Shown in pieces: positions 34,922-42,527 of a stretch of DNA of 64,000 nucleotides. A program made the position numbers and the translations under genes. The notes beneath the pieces are model-generated. The model ran no database searches, had not been told where the DNA came from, and worked only from the letters and a program-made list of their open reading frames with translations. Numbering within the stretch: position 1 is the stretch's first letter; each line of letters begins with the position of its first letter. Origin of the DNA: Corynebacterium pollutisoli (GTDB taxonomy: Bacteria; Actinomycetota; Actinomycetes; Mycobacteriales; Mycobacteriaceae); assembly GCF_900177745.1 (NCBI RefSeq), contig NZ_FXAR01000002.1:124001-188000 (forward strand), given 5' to 3'.

Positions 34922-35612
34922 TCGCCCGGTCCATCACCCACACGAGGATCTCACCGTCACCGCTCACCTCGAGCTTCTCGACGTCCCGACCCCGCAGCAC
35001 ATCACCCTCCTCGAGGGTGTGGCCGGCGGCGTCGACACGCCCCGCCATGACGTACAGGTGGACGTAGGCGGAACCGGGGACGGTGACGGGGGCGGCGTCG
35101 ATAAGCGCCGTGTAGAGGGAGGCACCCGCGGTGCCGAGCGGCAGCGGGGAGCCCTCGCCGGCGACCTGCGTCAGACCCTGCCGGTCGGAGAAGTCGTGGC
35201 TGGTGTGCGCGGGCGTGGTCCCGAGCTCGTCCGCCGGCAACCACGACTGCACGACCCGCACGGTGCGGCCGGAGGTGTAGCCCCCGGCGTTGACCTCCGA
35301 GTGGCGCACGCCGGACCCGGCAGAGATGTGCTGCGCCATGCCGGCGCGGACCTCGGTGATGTCGTCGGAGCCGGAGTCGCGATGGTGGACGGCGCCGTCG
35401 ATGACCCAGGTGACGATCTCGACGTCCTTGTGGAAGTGCATGTCGAAACCCTCGCCGGGTGAGACGGTGTCGTCGTTGTGGACGAGCAGCAGACCGAAGG
35501 CGTTGCCCTCGAGGTCGAAATTGCCGGTGGCCGGGAAGGACTGCCGCGAATCGACGGCGGCATCGCGCCAGCGGTCGCGCTCCCCGGAGCGGACGACGGT
35601 AAATGCTGTCAT
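34911..35612 (-). CDS. Pirin-family cupin protein
   Basis: Pirins are two-cupin iron proteins; some are quercetinases. The 233-residue protein has the N-terminal cupin with the metal ligand cluster HFHKDVEIVTWVIDG (about residues 60-74), a following HRDSGSD and a GVRHSE motif giving His and Glu ligands. The second cupin lies from about residue 150. The ATG at 35612 lies 7 nt after TAAGCT (35625-35620) and also has AGGTGA upstream, so it could be read leaderless or with a ribosome site. It is convergent with, and overlaps, the AbrB copy 2 gene by 11 nt. Confidence 0.88.
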   Translation of the reverse strand: MTAFTVVRSGERDRWRDAAVDSRQSFPATGNFDLEGNAFGLLLVHNDDTVSPGEGFDMHFHKDVEIVTWVIDGAVHHRDSGSDDITEVRAGMAQHISAGSGVRHSEVNAGGYTSGRTVRVVQSWLPADELGTTPAHTSHDFSDRQGLTQVAGEGSPLPLGTAGASLYTALIDAAPVTVPGSAYVHLYVMAGRVDAAGHTLEEGDVLRGRDVEKLEVSGDGEILVWVMDRAISA

Positions 35613-35678
35613 GTCACCTAGCTTAGCGGGTGCGGACCCCCATGCCACCCCCTACAGTGACGACCAGGGGGTTGGGAC

Positions 35679-37835
35679 ATGGGGACTGTCTACCGCGCCG
35701 CGCAACTCGCGGACCTGGGCATCGGGCGTCGCCAACGCGACGCACTGGTACGGGAGGGCCGACTGCACCGCGTTGAACACGGCGTCTACTGCATCGAACG
35801 CGCCGAAGGCGAGCTGCTGCTCAAGGCTGTGGCGGTGACGCGACCTCACCTGGTCTTCGCTGGCGCGACGGCACGCCAGATCTACGACGGGAAGACCATG
35901 ACGACCCCGCTGAAAGGGCAGGTGGCGAGGCCGAACACCTACCAGGACACCCCGCTGTTGACGGTCACCCAGGTGCGAGCCCTCCCCCACCGGACCGTCG
36001 ACGGACACCGGGTTGTCACACCCCTCGCCGCCATCCGGGACCTGCTGGATACCGATACCTCGGCCGCACGGACTTTCCTGGAGAAGCACTACGCCGGACG
36101 GGAGGGCAACGCCACCCTGGCCGCGGATCTCCGACAGTTTCCGCGCGTGCCCGCTGCGCTGCGCGACGTCATCGCGATGTCCTCCATAGCCTCCGACAGC
36201 GCATCAGAACGAACCCTCGCCAGGGCCCTGAAGAGAGCACTCAAGGACCGCGGCGTCACCGTCATCCAGAACCACAAAATCGGGTTCTACCATTGGGACT
36301 ACGCCATCCCCGAGGCCAGAATCCTCATCGACCTCGACAGCTTCCGCTACCACGCGGCGCTGGCCAGCGGCGACAACGAATCCACTTTCATCATCGACCG
36401 CTGGAAAGCCAACGACGGGGCCCGCCGCGGCTGGCTGGTCCTGCATTACACCGGGGAATGCGTATACCGGCACGCGGACAAGGTCATCGAGCAGATCGTG
36501 GACACCGTCGTGTGGAGGCTCAACGGCGGGGCCCGTCCAGCGACATCCTCCCCCAGCGTCTCAGCTTCGAGGACACGTCCGTGTTCAGATGGCACTTCAC
36601 CCTCCGAGCGGGTGGCACCGCAGGGTGGTGACAGGCCGGCCGGACAAGTGCACCTGACGCAGGATCCGGAAAACCCCAGGACAGGGTCGAAACCGGGGTT
36701 TAACGTCAGGTCCAAACGCCCGCCGACACCGCACCTAGTCGAGCAGCTGCTCCCGCAGAATCGACATCGGGATGGAACCGAGGGAGAGCGCCTTCGAGTG
36801 GAACTCGGGCACGGTCATACCCTGGGCGACGGCGTCGTCCCGCGTCTGCTGCCAGAGACGCTGGCCCAGCGCGTAGGACGGGGCCTGGCCGGGCCAGCCG
36901 AGGTAGCGGTTGAGCTCGAAGCGCAGGTTGGCCTCGTCCATGGCGGTGTTCTCGCGGAGGAAGGCCTTGGCGTAGGTGGCGTCCCAGGTCATGGTGCCCT
37001 CGGGGACCTTCTTGCCCAGGTGGACGCCGATGTCGAGGACGACGCGGGCGGCGCGGAGACGCTGGGCGTCGAGAAGCCCCATGCGGGTGGCGGGATCCTC
37101 GTGGTGGCCGAGCTCCTCCATGAGCTGCTCGGCGTAGAGGGCCCAGCCCTCGCCGTGACCGGAGTTCCAGCAGGCGACGCGGCGCCACAGGTTGAGGTTC
37201 TGACGCTCGACGAGGGTCTGGCCGATCTGCAGGTGGTGGCCGGGGACACCCTCATGGAAGACGGTGGTCAGTTCCTGCCAGGTGTGGAACTTCTCCTGAC
37301 CTGCGGGGACGGACCACCACATGCGGCCGGGGCGGGAGAAGTCGTCGGACGGCGGGGTGTAAAAGATGCCGCCGGTGCCGGCCGGGTCGATGCAGCACTC
37401 GATGGTCTGCACGGGCTCGGGGATGTCGAAGGCGGTGCCGTGGAGGGCGTCGACGGCCCGGTCGGCGGTCTTCTGCATCCACTCCAGCAGGGCGTCGGTG
37501 CCGTGCAGGGTGTAGTCCGGTTCGTTGTTGAGGCGGCGGAAGGCCTGGCGGACGTCGTCGGTGTCGTAGAGCTGGCGGGCGATGGCCTGCTGCTCGGCGT
37601 CGATCTCGTGGAGGCGCTCGAGGCCCCAGGTGTAGGCCTCGTCGAGGTCGACGGTGTCGCCGACGAAGAGGTGGGAGAAGCGCTGATAGCGCTCCCGGCC
37701 GACGGCGTCCTCCTTGGGGGCGTGGGTGGCCAGCTTTTCGGAGAGCCAGTCGCCCATCTCCTCGAAGGCCTTCTTGGCGGTCTCGACCTCGGCGGAGTCC
37801 CTCTCCAGGCCGATGTCGTCGAGGAGGGAGGGTGA
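35679..37835 (+). CDS. AbiEi-like protein with nuclease-fold domain; frame lacks a stop after its conserved part
   Basis: Residues 1-290 (to about 36550) are the convincing part: a winged-helix opening (VYRAAQLADLGIGRRQRDALVREG split by a turn), a middle domain, and a C-terminal nuclease-like block (ARILIDLDSFRYH, then DRWKANDGARRGWLVLHYTGEC). After VVWRLNGG the frame becomes low-complexity and stays open to 37835, antisense to more than 1000 bp of the DUF885 gene, giving a nominal 718 residues. The tail is unlikely to be native; in the next frame a stop occurs at 36629-36631, so a frameshift near 36540 would give about 317 residues. The hairpin at 36652-36711 also suggests the transcript ends there. 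No toxin partner gene is adjacent. Confidence 0.6.
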   Translation: MGTVYRAAQLADLGIGRRQRDALVREGRLHRVEHGVYCIERAEGELLLKAVAVTRPHLVFAGATARQIYDGKTMTTPLKGQVARPNTYQDTPLLTVTQVRALPHRTVDGHRVVTPLAAIRDLLDTDTSAARTFLEKHYAGREGNATLAADLRQFPRVPAALRDVIAMSSIASDSASERTLARALKRALKDRGVTVIQNHKIGFYHWDYAIPEARILIDLDSFRYHAALASGDNESTFIIDRWKANDGARRGWLVLHYTGECVYRHADKVIEQIVDTVVWRLNGGARPATSSPSVSASRTRPCSDGTSPSERVAPQGGDRPAGQVHLTQDPENPRTGSKPGFNVRSKRPPTPHLVEQLLPQNRHRDGTEGERLRVELGHGHTLGDGVVPRLLPETLAQRVGRGLAGPAEVAVELEAQVGLVHGGVLAEEGLGVGGVPGHGALGDLLAQVDADVEDDAGGAETLGVEKPHAGGGILVVAELLHELLGVEGPALAVTGVPAGDAAPQVEVLTLDEGLADLQVVAGDTLMEDGGQFLPGVELLLTCGDGPPHAAGAGEVVGRRGVKDAAGAGRVDAALDGLHGLGDVEGGAVEGVDGPVGGLLHPLQQGVGAVQGVVRFVVEAAEGLADVVGVVELAGDGLLLGVDLVEALEAPGVGLVEVDGVADEEVGEALIALPADGVLLGGVGGQLFGEPVAHLLEGLLGGLDLGGVPLQADVVEEGG
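36652..36711. terminator. Two-tier hairpin between convergent genes
   Basis: The outer stem ACCTGACG (36652-36659) pairs with CGTCAGGT (36704-36711), and inside it AAACCCC (36671-36677) pairs with GGGGTTT (36695-36701). The structure lies between the conserved end of the AbiEi-like gene and the DUF885 stop at 36735. It is a plausible bidirectional terminator, though without a long T-run. Confidence 0.55.
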
Positions 37836-38390
37836 TTCGACGAGGTCCTGGCACTGGGAGTACAGCTCGTCGATCTGGCGGATGGGGGCGACGTGGCCGT
37901 GGCCGGCGGCCTCGGCGAGGGACTCGCGGTAGCCGGCGAGGGCGGCGGGGACCTTGGACAGGCGGGAGCGGACGGCGTCGATCTGCTCGGGCGTGTCGGT
38001 CGGCATGATGAGGAGGGTGTCGCGGATCGTCTGCACCGGGGAGGCGATGTTGTTGAGCAGCGCCAGGTTCTCGCCGTGGTGGTGGAGGTCGAGGTCCAGG
38101 CACAGGCGGTCGCGGAGGACGGCTGCGGTGACGTGGTCGACCTCGTCGAAGTCGTCCTCGTCGTCGGAGTCGTCGGTGCCGTCGTCGAAGGCGTCGACGT
38201 CCGCGATCATCTCGCGGGTGCGGTCGGCGACGGCCTCCCAGTAGTCGGGGGAGAAGTCCTGCAGCTCACCGTCGAATCCGGGGATGCCCCAGGCGGTGGC
38301 GTCGGTGGGGGAGAGAGCTGCCAGGTCGTAGACGAATCCCTCGCACGACGCGTCGAGAAGCGAAGGCGAGCGACTGGTATCGGAACTCAT
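36735..38390 (-). CDS. DUF885-family putative metallopeptidase
   Basis: The 551-residue protein belongs to the DUF885 family, M32-like helical proteins with a zinc motif. HEGVPGHHLQIGQ (about residues 384-396) holds the His-Glu-x-x-x-His signature, and the downstream GHGEGWALYAEQLMEELG provides the further acidic ligand. The ATG at 38390 is chosen because TACACT (38404-38399) lies 8 nt upstream; an in-frame ATG at 38429 overlaps the end of the LOG gene and has no ribosome site. No signal peptide is seen, so it should be cytoplasmic. Peptidase activity is inferred from the motif. Confidence 0.87.
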   Translation of the reverse strand: MSSDTSRSPSLLDASCEGFVYDLAALSPTDATAWGIPGFDGELQDFSPDYWEAVADRTREMIADVDAFDDGTDDSDDEDDFDEVDHVTAAVLRDRLCLDLDLHHHGENLALLNNIASPVQTIRDTLLIMPTDTPEQIDAVRSRLSKVPAALAGYRESLAEAAGHGHVAPIRQIDELYSQCQDLVESPSLLDDIGLERDSAEVETAKKAFEEMGDWLSEKLATHAPKEDAVGRERYQRFSHLFVGDTVDLDEAYTWGLERLHEIDAEQQAIARQLYDTDDVRQAFRRLNNEPDYTLHGTDALLEWMQKTADRAVDALHGTAFDIPEPVQTIECCIDPAGTGGIFYTPPSDDFSRPGRMWWSVPAGQEKFHTWQELTTVFHEGVPGHHLQIGQTLVERQNLNLWRRVACWNSGHGEGWALYAEQLMEELGHHEDPATRMGLLDAQRLRAARVVLDIGVHLGKKVPEGTMTWDATYAKAFLRENTAMDEANLRFELNRYLGWPGQAPSYALGQRLWQQTRDDAVAQGMTVPEFHSKALSLGSIPMSILREQLLD

Positions 38391-38419
38391 GACAGGGCAG
38401 TGTACCGCCGTGGGACGTT

Positions 38420-39424
38420 TCAGTCCCATTTTCGGCCCGGGGATGTCCAGTCGGTGAAGGCGTCGAGGACGGCGGCGGGCGTGTCGGCGACGACGAGGCA
38501 GTCGACGTACTTGGCGCGGAGGAAGCCTTCGTCGACGGCGCGGTGCAGCATGGCGATCTGCGGATCCCAGAAGCCCTCCGTATTACACAGCGCCACGGGC
38601 CCGCGGATGTGGCCGAGCTGCTGCATGGTGAGCACCTCGAAGAGTTCCTCGAGGGTGCCGGCGCCGCCGGGCAGGGCGATGAACGCGTCGGCGAGCTGTT
38701 CCATGCGGGATTTGCGCTGGGCCATCGTCTCGACGACCTCGAGCCGGGTGAGCCCGGGGTGGGCGAGTTCCCGGTCGACGAGCTGGCGCGGGATGACACC
38801 GGTCACCGCCCCCTGCTTATCGACGACCGCGTCCGCCACCACCCCCATCAATCCGACGGCACCGCCGCCGTACACGAGGGTGAGGTGGCGGCGGGCCAGT
38901 TCGTGGCCGAGCTCCCGGGCGGCCGTCGTGTACTCCGGACGCGCACCGTGGGAGGAGCCGCAGTAGACGGCGACGGACGTGATGCGGTCGGAGAGGTTGA
39001 GCAGCATCGTGCCGGCGGCCGCCCGGTCGACGAAACCCTTGCGCTCGTAGAGACGGCGGGCGACGTTGCCCTCCTCCACCGACAGGCTCAGCCCCGGCCA
39101 GCCGGCGAGGCGGGCGTGCTCTGCGAGGCGGTCGATGAGCTGCGAACCCAGGCCGATGTTCCGGTGGCCCGCGGCGACGTTGAGCATGATCTCGGGGATG
39201 TCCCCGGCGACATGACCCCACCCGCGGATGAAGGTCGCCTGGATGAGGCCGACGGGGCGCCCGCCGTCGAGGGCGACGAACCCGGCGTCGCCACGCTCGG
39301 GACGGAAGTCGAGGTAGAGGCTGAGCGGGGGGACGTCGACATCGGCACCGTGGGTGTTGTCGGAGGCGGCCGCGCGCCGCAGCCCGTGGTCGTCGACGGT
39401 CATCGGGCGGAAAGTCAGTCCCAT
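38420..39424 (-). CDS. Fusion of GNAT acetyltransferase and LOG-family nucleoside phosphoribohydrolase
   Basis: One 334-residue frame joins two domains. Residues 1-145 are a GNAT N-acetyltransferase (AAGHRNIGLGSQLIDRLAEHA, the acetyl-CoA loop, then LSLSVEEGNVARRLYERKGF). Residues 150-334 are a TIGR00730/LOG domain with YCGSSHGARPEY, VYGGGAVGLMGVVADAV and the active-site motif PGGAGTLEE. LOG enzymes release free cytokinin-like bases from their 5'-monophosphates. The ATG at 39424 lies 8 nt after TAGAAT (39438-39433). It is divergent from the sirtuin gene. Acetylation of a nucleotide-derived compound is one possible link between the halves, but this is speculative. Confidence 0.85.
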   Translation of the reverse strand: MGLTFRPMTVDDHGLRRAAASDNTHGADVDVPPLSLYLDFRPERGDAGFVALDGGRPVGLIQATFIRGWGHVAGDIPEIMLNVAAGHRNIGLGSQLIDRLAEHARLAGWPGLSLSVEEGNVARRLYERKGFVDRAAAGTMLLNLSDRITSVAVYCGSSHGARPEYTTAARELGHELARRHLTLVYGGGAVGLMGVVADAVVDKQGAVTGVIPRQLVDRELAHPGLTRLEVVETMAQRKSRMEQLADAFIALPGGAGTLEELFEVLTMQQLGHIRGPVALCNTEGFWDPQIAMLHRAVDEGFLRAKYVDCLVVADTPAAVLDAFTDWTSPGRKWD

Positions 39425-39458
39425 GATGTCCGATTCTATCGCCGGTACCGTGGGGTGC
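39425..39458. promoter_or_regulatory. Divergent leaderless promoters, GNAT-LOG and sirtuin genes
   Basis: TAGAAT (39438-39433, minus) lies 8 nt before the ATG at 39424, and TACCGT (39446-39451, plus) lies 7 nt before the ATG at 39459. The hexamers are 7 bp apart in a 34-bp gap, the same arrangement as at 698-727. Confidence 0.55.
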
Positions 39459-40223
39459 ATGGGTACCGACCAGTTTGCCGATGCTCTCGCCCTCGCCCGC
39501 GACGCCGCCCGAGTGGAGATCTTCACCGGGGCCGGGATGTCCGCCGAATCCGGCCTCGACACGTTCCGCGACGCCCAGACCGGCCTGTGGACGAAGGTCG
39601 ATCCGGTGGCGTTCGCGTCCGTGGACTCGTGGGCGAAGGACCCCGAACCGATGTGGGCCTGGTACCTGTGGCGCGGCACCGTCTGCCGCGACGCGGACCC
39701 CAACGCCGGGCACCGGGCGATCGCCGACTGGGCCTCTCTCGACGGGGTGCACGTCGGCGTCACCACCCAGAACATCGACGACCTGCACGAACGCGGCGGC
39801 GCGGAGGACGTGGTGCACCTGCACGGCTCCCTCTTCGCCTACCGGTGCACCATCTGTTCACGGCCCTGGAAGGGGCGGATCGACTACCCCGCGGAGCCCG
39901 TCGCGCGGCTCGCCCCTCCCGAGTGCCCGCTGTGCGGCAACCTCGTGCGGCCCGGCGTGGTGTGGTTCGGCGAGATGCTGCCCCAGGACGAGTGGGGACG
40001 CGCCGAAGCCCGGATGGCGGCCGCCGACCTGGTGGTCGTGGTCGGCACATCCGGGGTGGTGCAACCCGCGGCCGGGTTGCCGCTGGTGGCGAAGCACTTC
40101 GGGGCGAAGATCCTGGAGATCTCTCCCGAGCCCACGGAGCTGTCCCGCATCGCGGACGTGTCCTGGCGGACGACGGCCGCGCAGGGGCTGCCGCAGCTCG
40201 TCATGGGGTTGACGCTGGATTAG
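39459..40223 (+). CDS. cobB: SIR2-family NAD-dependent protein deacylase
   Basis: Sirtuins use NAD to remove acyl groups from lysine. The 254-residue protein has GAGMSAESG (residues 24-32), FRDAQTGLW (36-44), QNID (104-107), catalytic His122 in LHG and zinc cysteines Cys130, Cys133, Cys156 and Cys159. Tyr69 and Arg72 in AWYLWR match the Tyr-x-x-Arg pair that marks class III sirtuins (SIRT5 and CobB), which remove succinyl and similar acidic acyl groups. The ATG at 39459 lies 7 nt after TACCGT. A His-rich minus-strand gene overlaps its 3' part. Confidence 0.93.
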   Translation: MGTDQFADALALARDAARVEIFTGAGMSAESGLDTFRDAQTGLWTKVDPVAFASVDSWAKDPEPMWAWYLWRGTVCRDADPNAGHRAIADWASLDGVHVGVTTQNIDDLHERGGAEDVVHLHGSLFAYRCTICSRPWKGRIDYPAEPVARLAPPECPLCGNLVRPGVVWFGEMLPQDEWGRAEARMAAADLVVVVGTSGVVQPAAGLPLVAKHFGAKILEISPEPTELSRIADVSWRTTAAQGLPQLVMGLTLD

Positions 40224-40394
40224 CGCCTGGTGCTCGTCCCAGTGGTCATCGTGCTTGGCGTGGCGGTGGCCGTCATGGATGTAGTCGACATGGTCACCGT
40301 GCTCGACGGCCTCGTGGCCGCAGCCGGGGCCATGCTCGTGGGGATGATTCTCGTGGTCGGGGGCGTCGGGGGCGTCGGGGGATGGGGTGGACAT
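39858..40394 (-). CDS. His-rich putative metal-binding protein; frame runs on antisense to sirtuin gene
   Basis: The ATG at 40394 has an excellent AAGGAGG ribosome site. The first 50 or so residues (to about 40240) are strongly His/Asp-rich, with HEHGPGCGHEAVEHGDHVDY and HDGHRHAKHDDHWDEH, a pattern found in small actinobacterial proteins thought to bind zinc or nickel. After this, no stop occurs until 39858, so the frame continues 366 nt antisense to the sirtuin gene; that tail is arginine/proline-rich and probably not native. A perfect 12-bp palindrome GGTTGGCCAACC lies at 40410-40421 just upstream and may be an operator. The role is inferred from composition only. Confidence 0.6.
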   Translation of the reverse strand: MSTPSPDAPDAPDHENHPHEHGPGCGHEAVEHGDHVDYIHDGHRHAKHDDHWDEHQALIQRQPHDELRQPLRGRRPPGHVRDAGQLRGLGRDLQDLRPEVLRHQRQPGRGLHHPGCADHDHQVGGRHPGFGASPLVLGQHLAEPHHAGPHEVAAQRALGRGEPRDGLRGVVDPPLPGP

Positions 40395-40516
40395 GGTGTC
40401 CTCCTTACCGGTTGGCCAACCTCCCAGTGTGCTCCTCCCGCAGTCGGTTGACAAGGAAAAGGGATGGGTCGCCGACCTCTCGCCCGCCCTCATCCCCGCA
40501 CCTAGACTCTGCAGGC

Positions 40517-41152
40517 ATGACGAAGATCGCACTCCCCCTCCTCGCCGCCCTCTCCCTGGGCGCCTGCACCAGCCCCGGGCCGGACGAGGTGACGGTGCTG
40601 ACGACGGTGACAGAGACGGCGGCGGCCGCGCCGCAGTCGGAGCCGGAGGAATGCGCGAACCCGGACGCCCGCATCGAGGACACCGCGCTGTTCACATCCT
40701 CGCAGACCGTCCCCTTCCACGGCACCGACCTCATCGGTGTGCCCACCGACTTCTCGGGTTTCCTCTTCCTCTTCTCCCCAGACAACATGCGGAACAACTT
40801 CGACCCCTGCCTGCCGCTGAGCTGGGCGGTGCTCCACGGGTCGAACGGTGACGCCGAGCGCGGGCCGGCGGGCACCGGGTCGTCGATCGCGGATGTCGTG
40901 GTGTTCTTCCATTACGACGAACTGATCACGGACCCGGCGCCCTCCGAGATCCGGAGCATCGAGGACGTGACGCGTCTCGGCGACACCACCGTCCAGGTCA
41001 TCCACGGACATGCGGGCCGTTCCACCGCGGAGGGTGTCACGGAGATCTACGTCGTCGACCATGCGTGGCGCGACGGGCGGTTGGTCACCGAGGGGCCGGA
41101 TGCCGCGCGCTACGAGGCCGTCGCCGCCGAAACCGTGAATCTCACCCCCTGA
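40517..41152 (+). CDS. LppP/LprE-type lipoprotein, second copy
   Basis: This is a 211-residue secreted lipoprotein with a short signal peptide and lipobox LGAC (Cys18), then a Thr/Glu-rich linker. The domain with DPCLPLSWAVLHGSNGD aligns with the CRDLSWVLLDGSIGD segment of the larger lipoprotein at 31768, so the two are paralogues; this one lacks the extra C-terminal domain. The ATG at 40517 lies 8 nt after TAGACT (40503-40508), consistent with a leaderless mRNA. The MFS gene begins 23 bp downstream. Function is unknown. Confidence 0.82.
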   Translation: MTKIALPLLAALSLGACTSPGPDEVTVLTTVTETAAAAPQSEPEECANPDARIEDTALFTSSQTVPFHGTDLIGVPTDFSGFLFLFSPDNMRNNFDPCLPLSWAVLHGSNGDAERGPAGTGSSIADVVVFFHYDELITDPAPSEIRSIEDVTRLGDTTVQVIHGHAGRSTAEGVTEIYVVDHAWRDGRLVTEGPDAARYEAVAAETVNLTP

Positions 41153-41175
41153 GCGGCAGGGCTACGATTCTCCTT

Positions 41176-42477
41176 GTGAGCTTTCGTGACATCTTTGCCG
41201 ACACCCGGCCCCTCCAGGTCCCTGCTTATCGACGCCTGTGGACCGCCAACATCGCCACCACCATCGGTGCGCAGCTCACCGTCGTCGCCGTCCCGGTGCA
41301 GATCTACGCCATCACCGGCTCCTCCGCCTACGTCGGACTGACCGGCCTCTTCGGGCTCGTGCCGCTGGTGATCTTCGGACTCTACGGCGGGTCGATCGCG
41401 GACGGCTTCGACAAGCGCAAGGTGCTCGTGGTGTCCACGCTGGGCATGATTCTCACGGCCCTGGCGTTCTGGGGACTCAGCGTCGCCGGGAACACCAACG
41501 TGTGGTGGCTGCTGTCGGTGTTCGCGCTGCAGCAGGCGTTCTTCGCGGTCAATCAGCCGACCCGCACGGCGGTGTTCCGGTCGATCCTGCCGCTGGAGCA
41601 GCTGCCGGCGGGGTCGAGCCTCAACATGATGCTCATGCAGTTCGGCGCGATCGTCGGCCCGCTCATCGCGGGTGCGCTCATCCCGCTCATCGGGTTCTCG
41701 TGGCTGTATGCGCTCGACGCGGCGCTGCTCATCCCGACGCTCGGCGCGGTGCTCGCGCTGCCCTCCCTGCCGCCGAGCGGGCAGGCACAGAAGGCCGGCT
41801 TCCGCTCGGTCGTCGACGGCCTGTCCTACCTGTGGACCCAGCCGATCCTCCTGGTGGCGATGCTCCTCGACCTCATCGCCATGACCTTCGGCATGCCGCG
41901 CGCCCTCTACCCCGAGATCGCCGCGGAGAGCTTCGGCGAGAGCGGCGACGGGGGCGGCGGCATGATGCTGGCGCTGCTGTACTCGTCGATGGCGGCGGGC
42001 GCGGTGCTCGGCGGGCTGCTCTCCGGGTGGGTGTCGCGGGTGGTGCGCCAGGGTCTGGCGGTCATCGTGTGCATCGTAGCCTGGGGCGTGGCGGTCATCA
42101 TCGCGGGTGGGGCCGTCATGCTCAGCCCCGGCGCGGTGACGATGTGGGCGTGGATGGTCATCCTCATGCTCGTGCTCGGTGGCGCGGCGGACATGTTCTC
42201 GGCGGCGTTGCGCACGGCGATCCTCCAGCAGTCCGCGGCGGAGCACGTCCAGGGCCGTATCCAGGGCGTGTACATCGTCGTCGTGGTGGGTGGTCCTCGC
42301 CTGGCGGACGTGCTGCACGGGTGGGCGGCCGGGCCCTTCGGGGTGGGCCTGGCGACGCTGCTGGGTGGCGTGCTTGTCGTGGTGGGGACGCTGCTGTGTG
42401 CGGTGTTCGTGCCGTCGTTCACCAACTACCTCCGGCCGGGCCCGCGGACCGTGGATGCCGACCCCGTCACAGACTGA
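41176..42477 (+). CDS. MFS exporter, EntS-like (MFS_3)
   Basis: The 433-residue major-facilitator protein has twelve hydrophobic segments. The opening LQVPAYRRLWTANIATTIGAQL and the loop GLYGGSIADGFDKRKVLV match the MFS_3 group, which includes the enterobactin exporter EntS and many drug exporters. The start is GTG at 41176; TACGAT (41163-41168) lies 7 nt upstream and no ribosome site is present, so the mRNA is probably leaderless. The following ROK regulator gene begins 50 bp later and could control it. The substrate is unknown. Confidence 0.87.
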   Translation: MSFRDIFADTRPLQVPAYRRLWTANIATTIGAQLTVVAVPVQIYAITGSSAYVGLTGLFGLVPLVIFGLYGGSIADGFDKRKVLVVSTLGMILTALAFWGLSVAGNTNVWWLLSVFALQQAFFAVNQPTRTAVFRSILPLEQLPAGSSLNMMLMQFGAIVGPLIAGALIPLIGFSWLYALDAALLIPTLGAVLALPSLPPSGQAQKAGFRSVVDGLSYLWTQPILLVAMLLDLIAMTFGMPRALYPEIAAESFGESGDGGGGMMLALLYSSMAAGAVLGGLLSGWVSRVVRQGLAVIVCIVAWGVAVIIAGGAVMLSPGAVTMWAWMVILMLVLGGAADMFSAALRTAILQQSAAEHVQGRIQGVYIVVVVGGPRLADVLHGWAAGPFGVGLATLLGGVLVVVGTLLCAVFVPSFTNYLRPGPRTVDADPVTD

Positions 42478-42478
42478 T

Positions 42479-42527
42479 CTGTCCACTAAATTAGACAGGA
42501 CAGTCTGAAAGTATGTACTATGCCGCT
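42479..42527 (+). promoter_or_regulatory. Promoter and candidate operator of the ROK gene
   Basis: Two overlapping inverted repeats are visible: CTGTCC (42479-42484) with GGACAG (42498-42503), and TTAGAC (42491-42496) with GTCTgAA (42503-42509). TACTAT (42516-42521) is a -10 candidate 6 nt before the ATG at 42528. The repeats cover the -35 zone, where a ROK regulator could repress its own gene. Binding is inferred. Confidence 0.45.

Noticed and set aside
38391..38429. ATG at 38429 as the DUF885 start
   Set aside because: It overlaps the preceding gene's end, has no ribosome site, and the ATG at 38390 has a TACACT hexamer at the leaderless distance.
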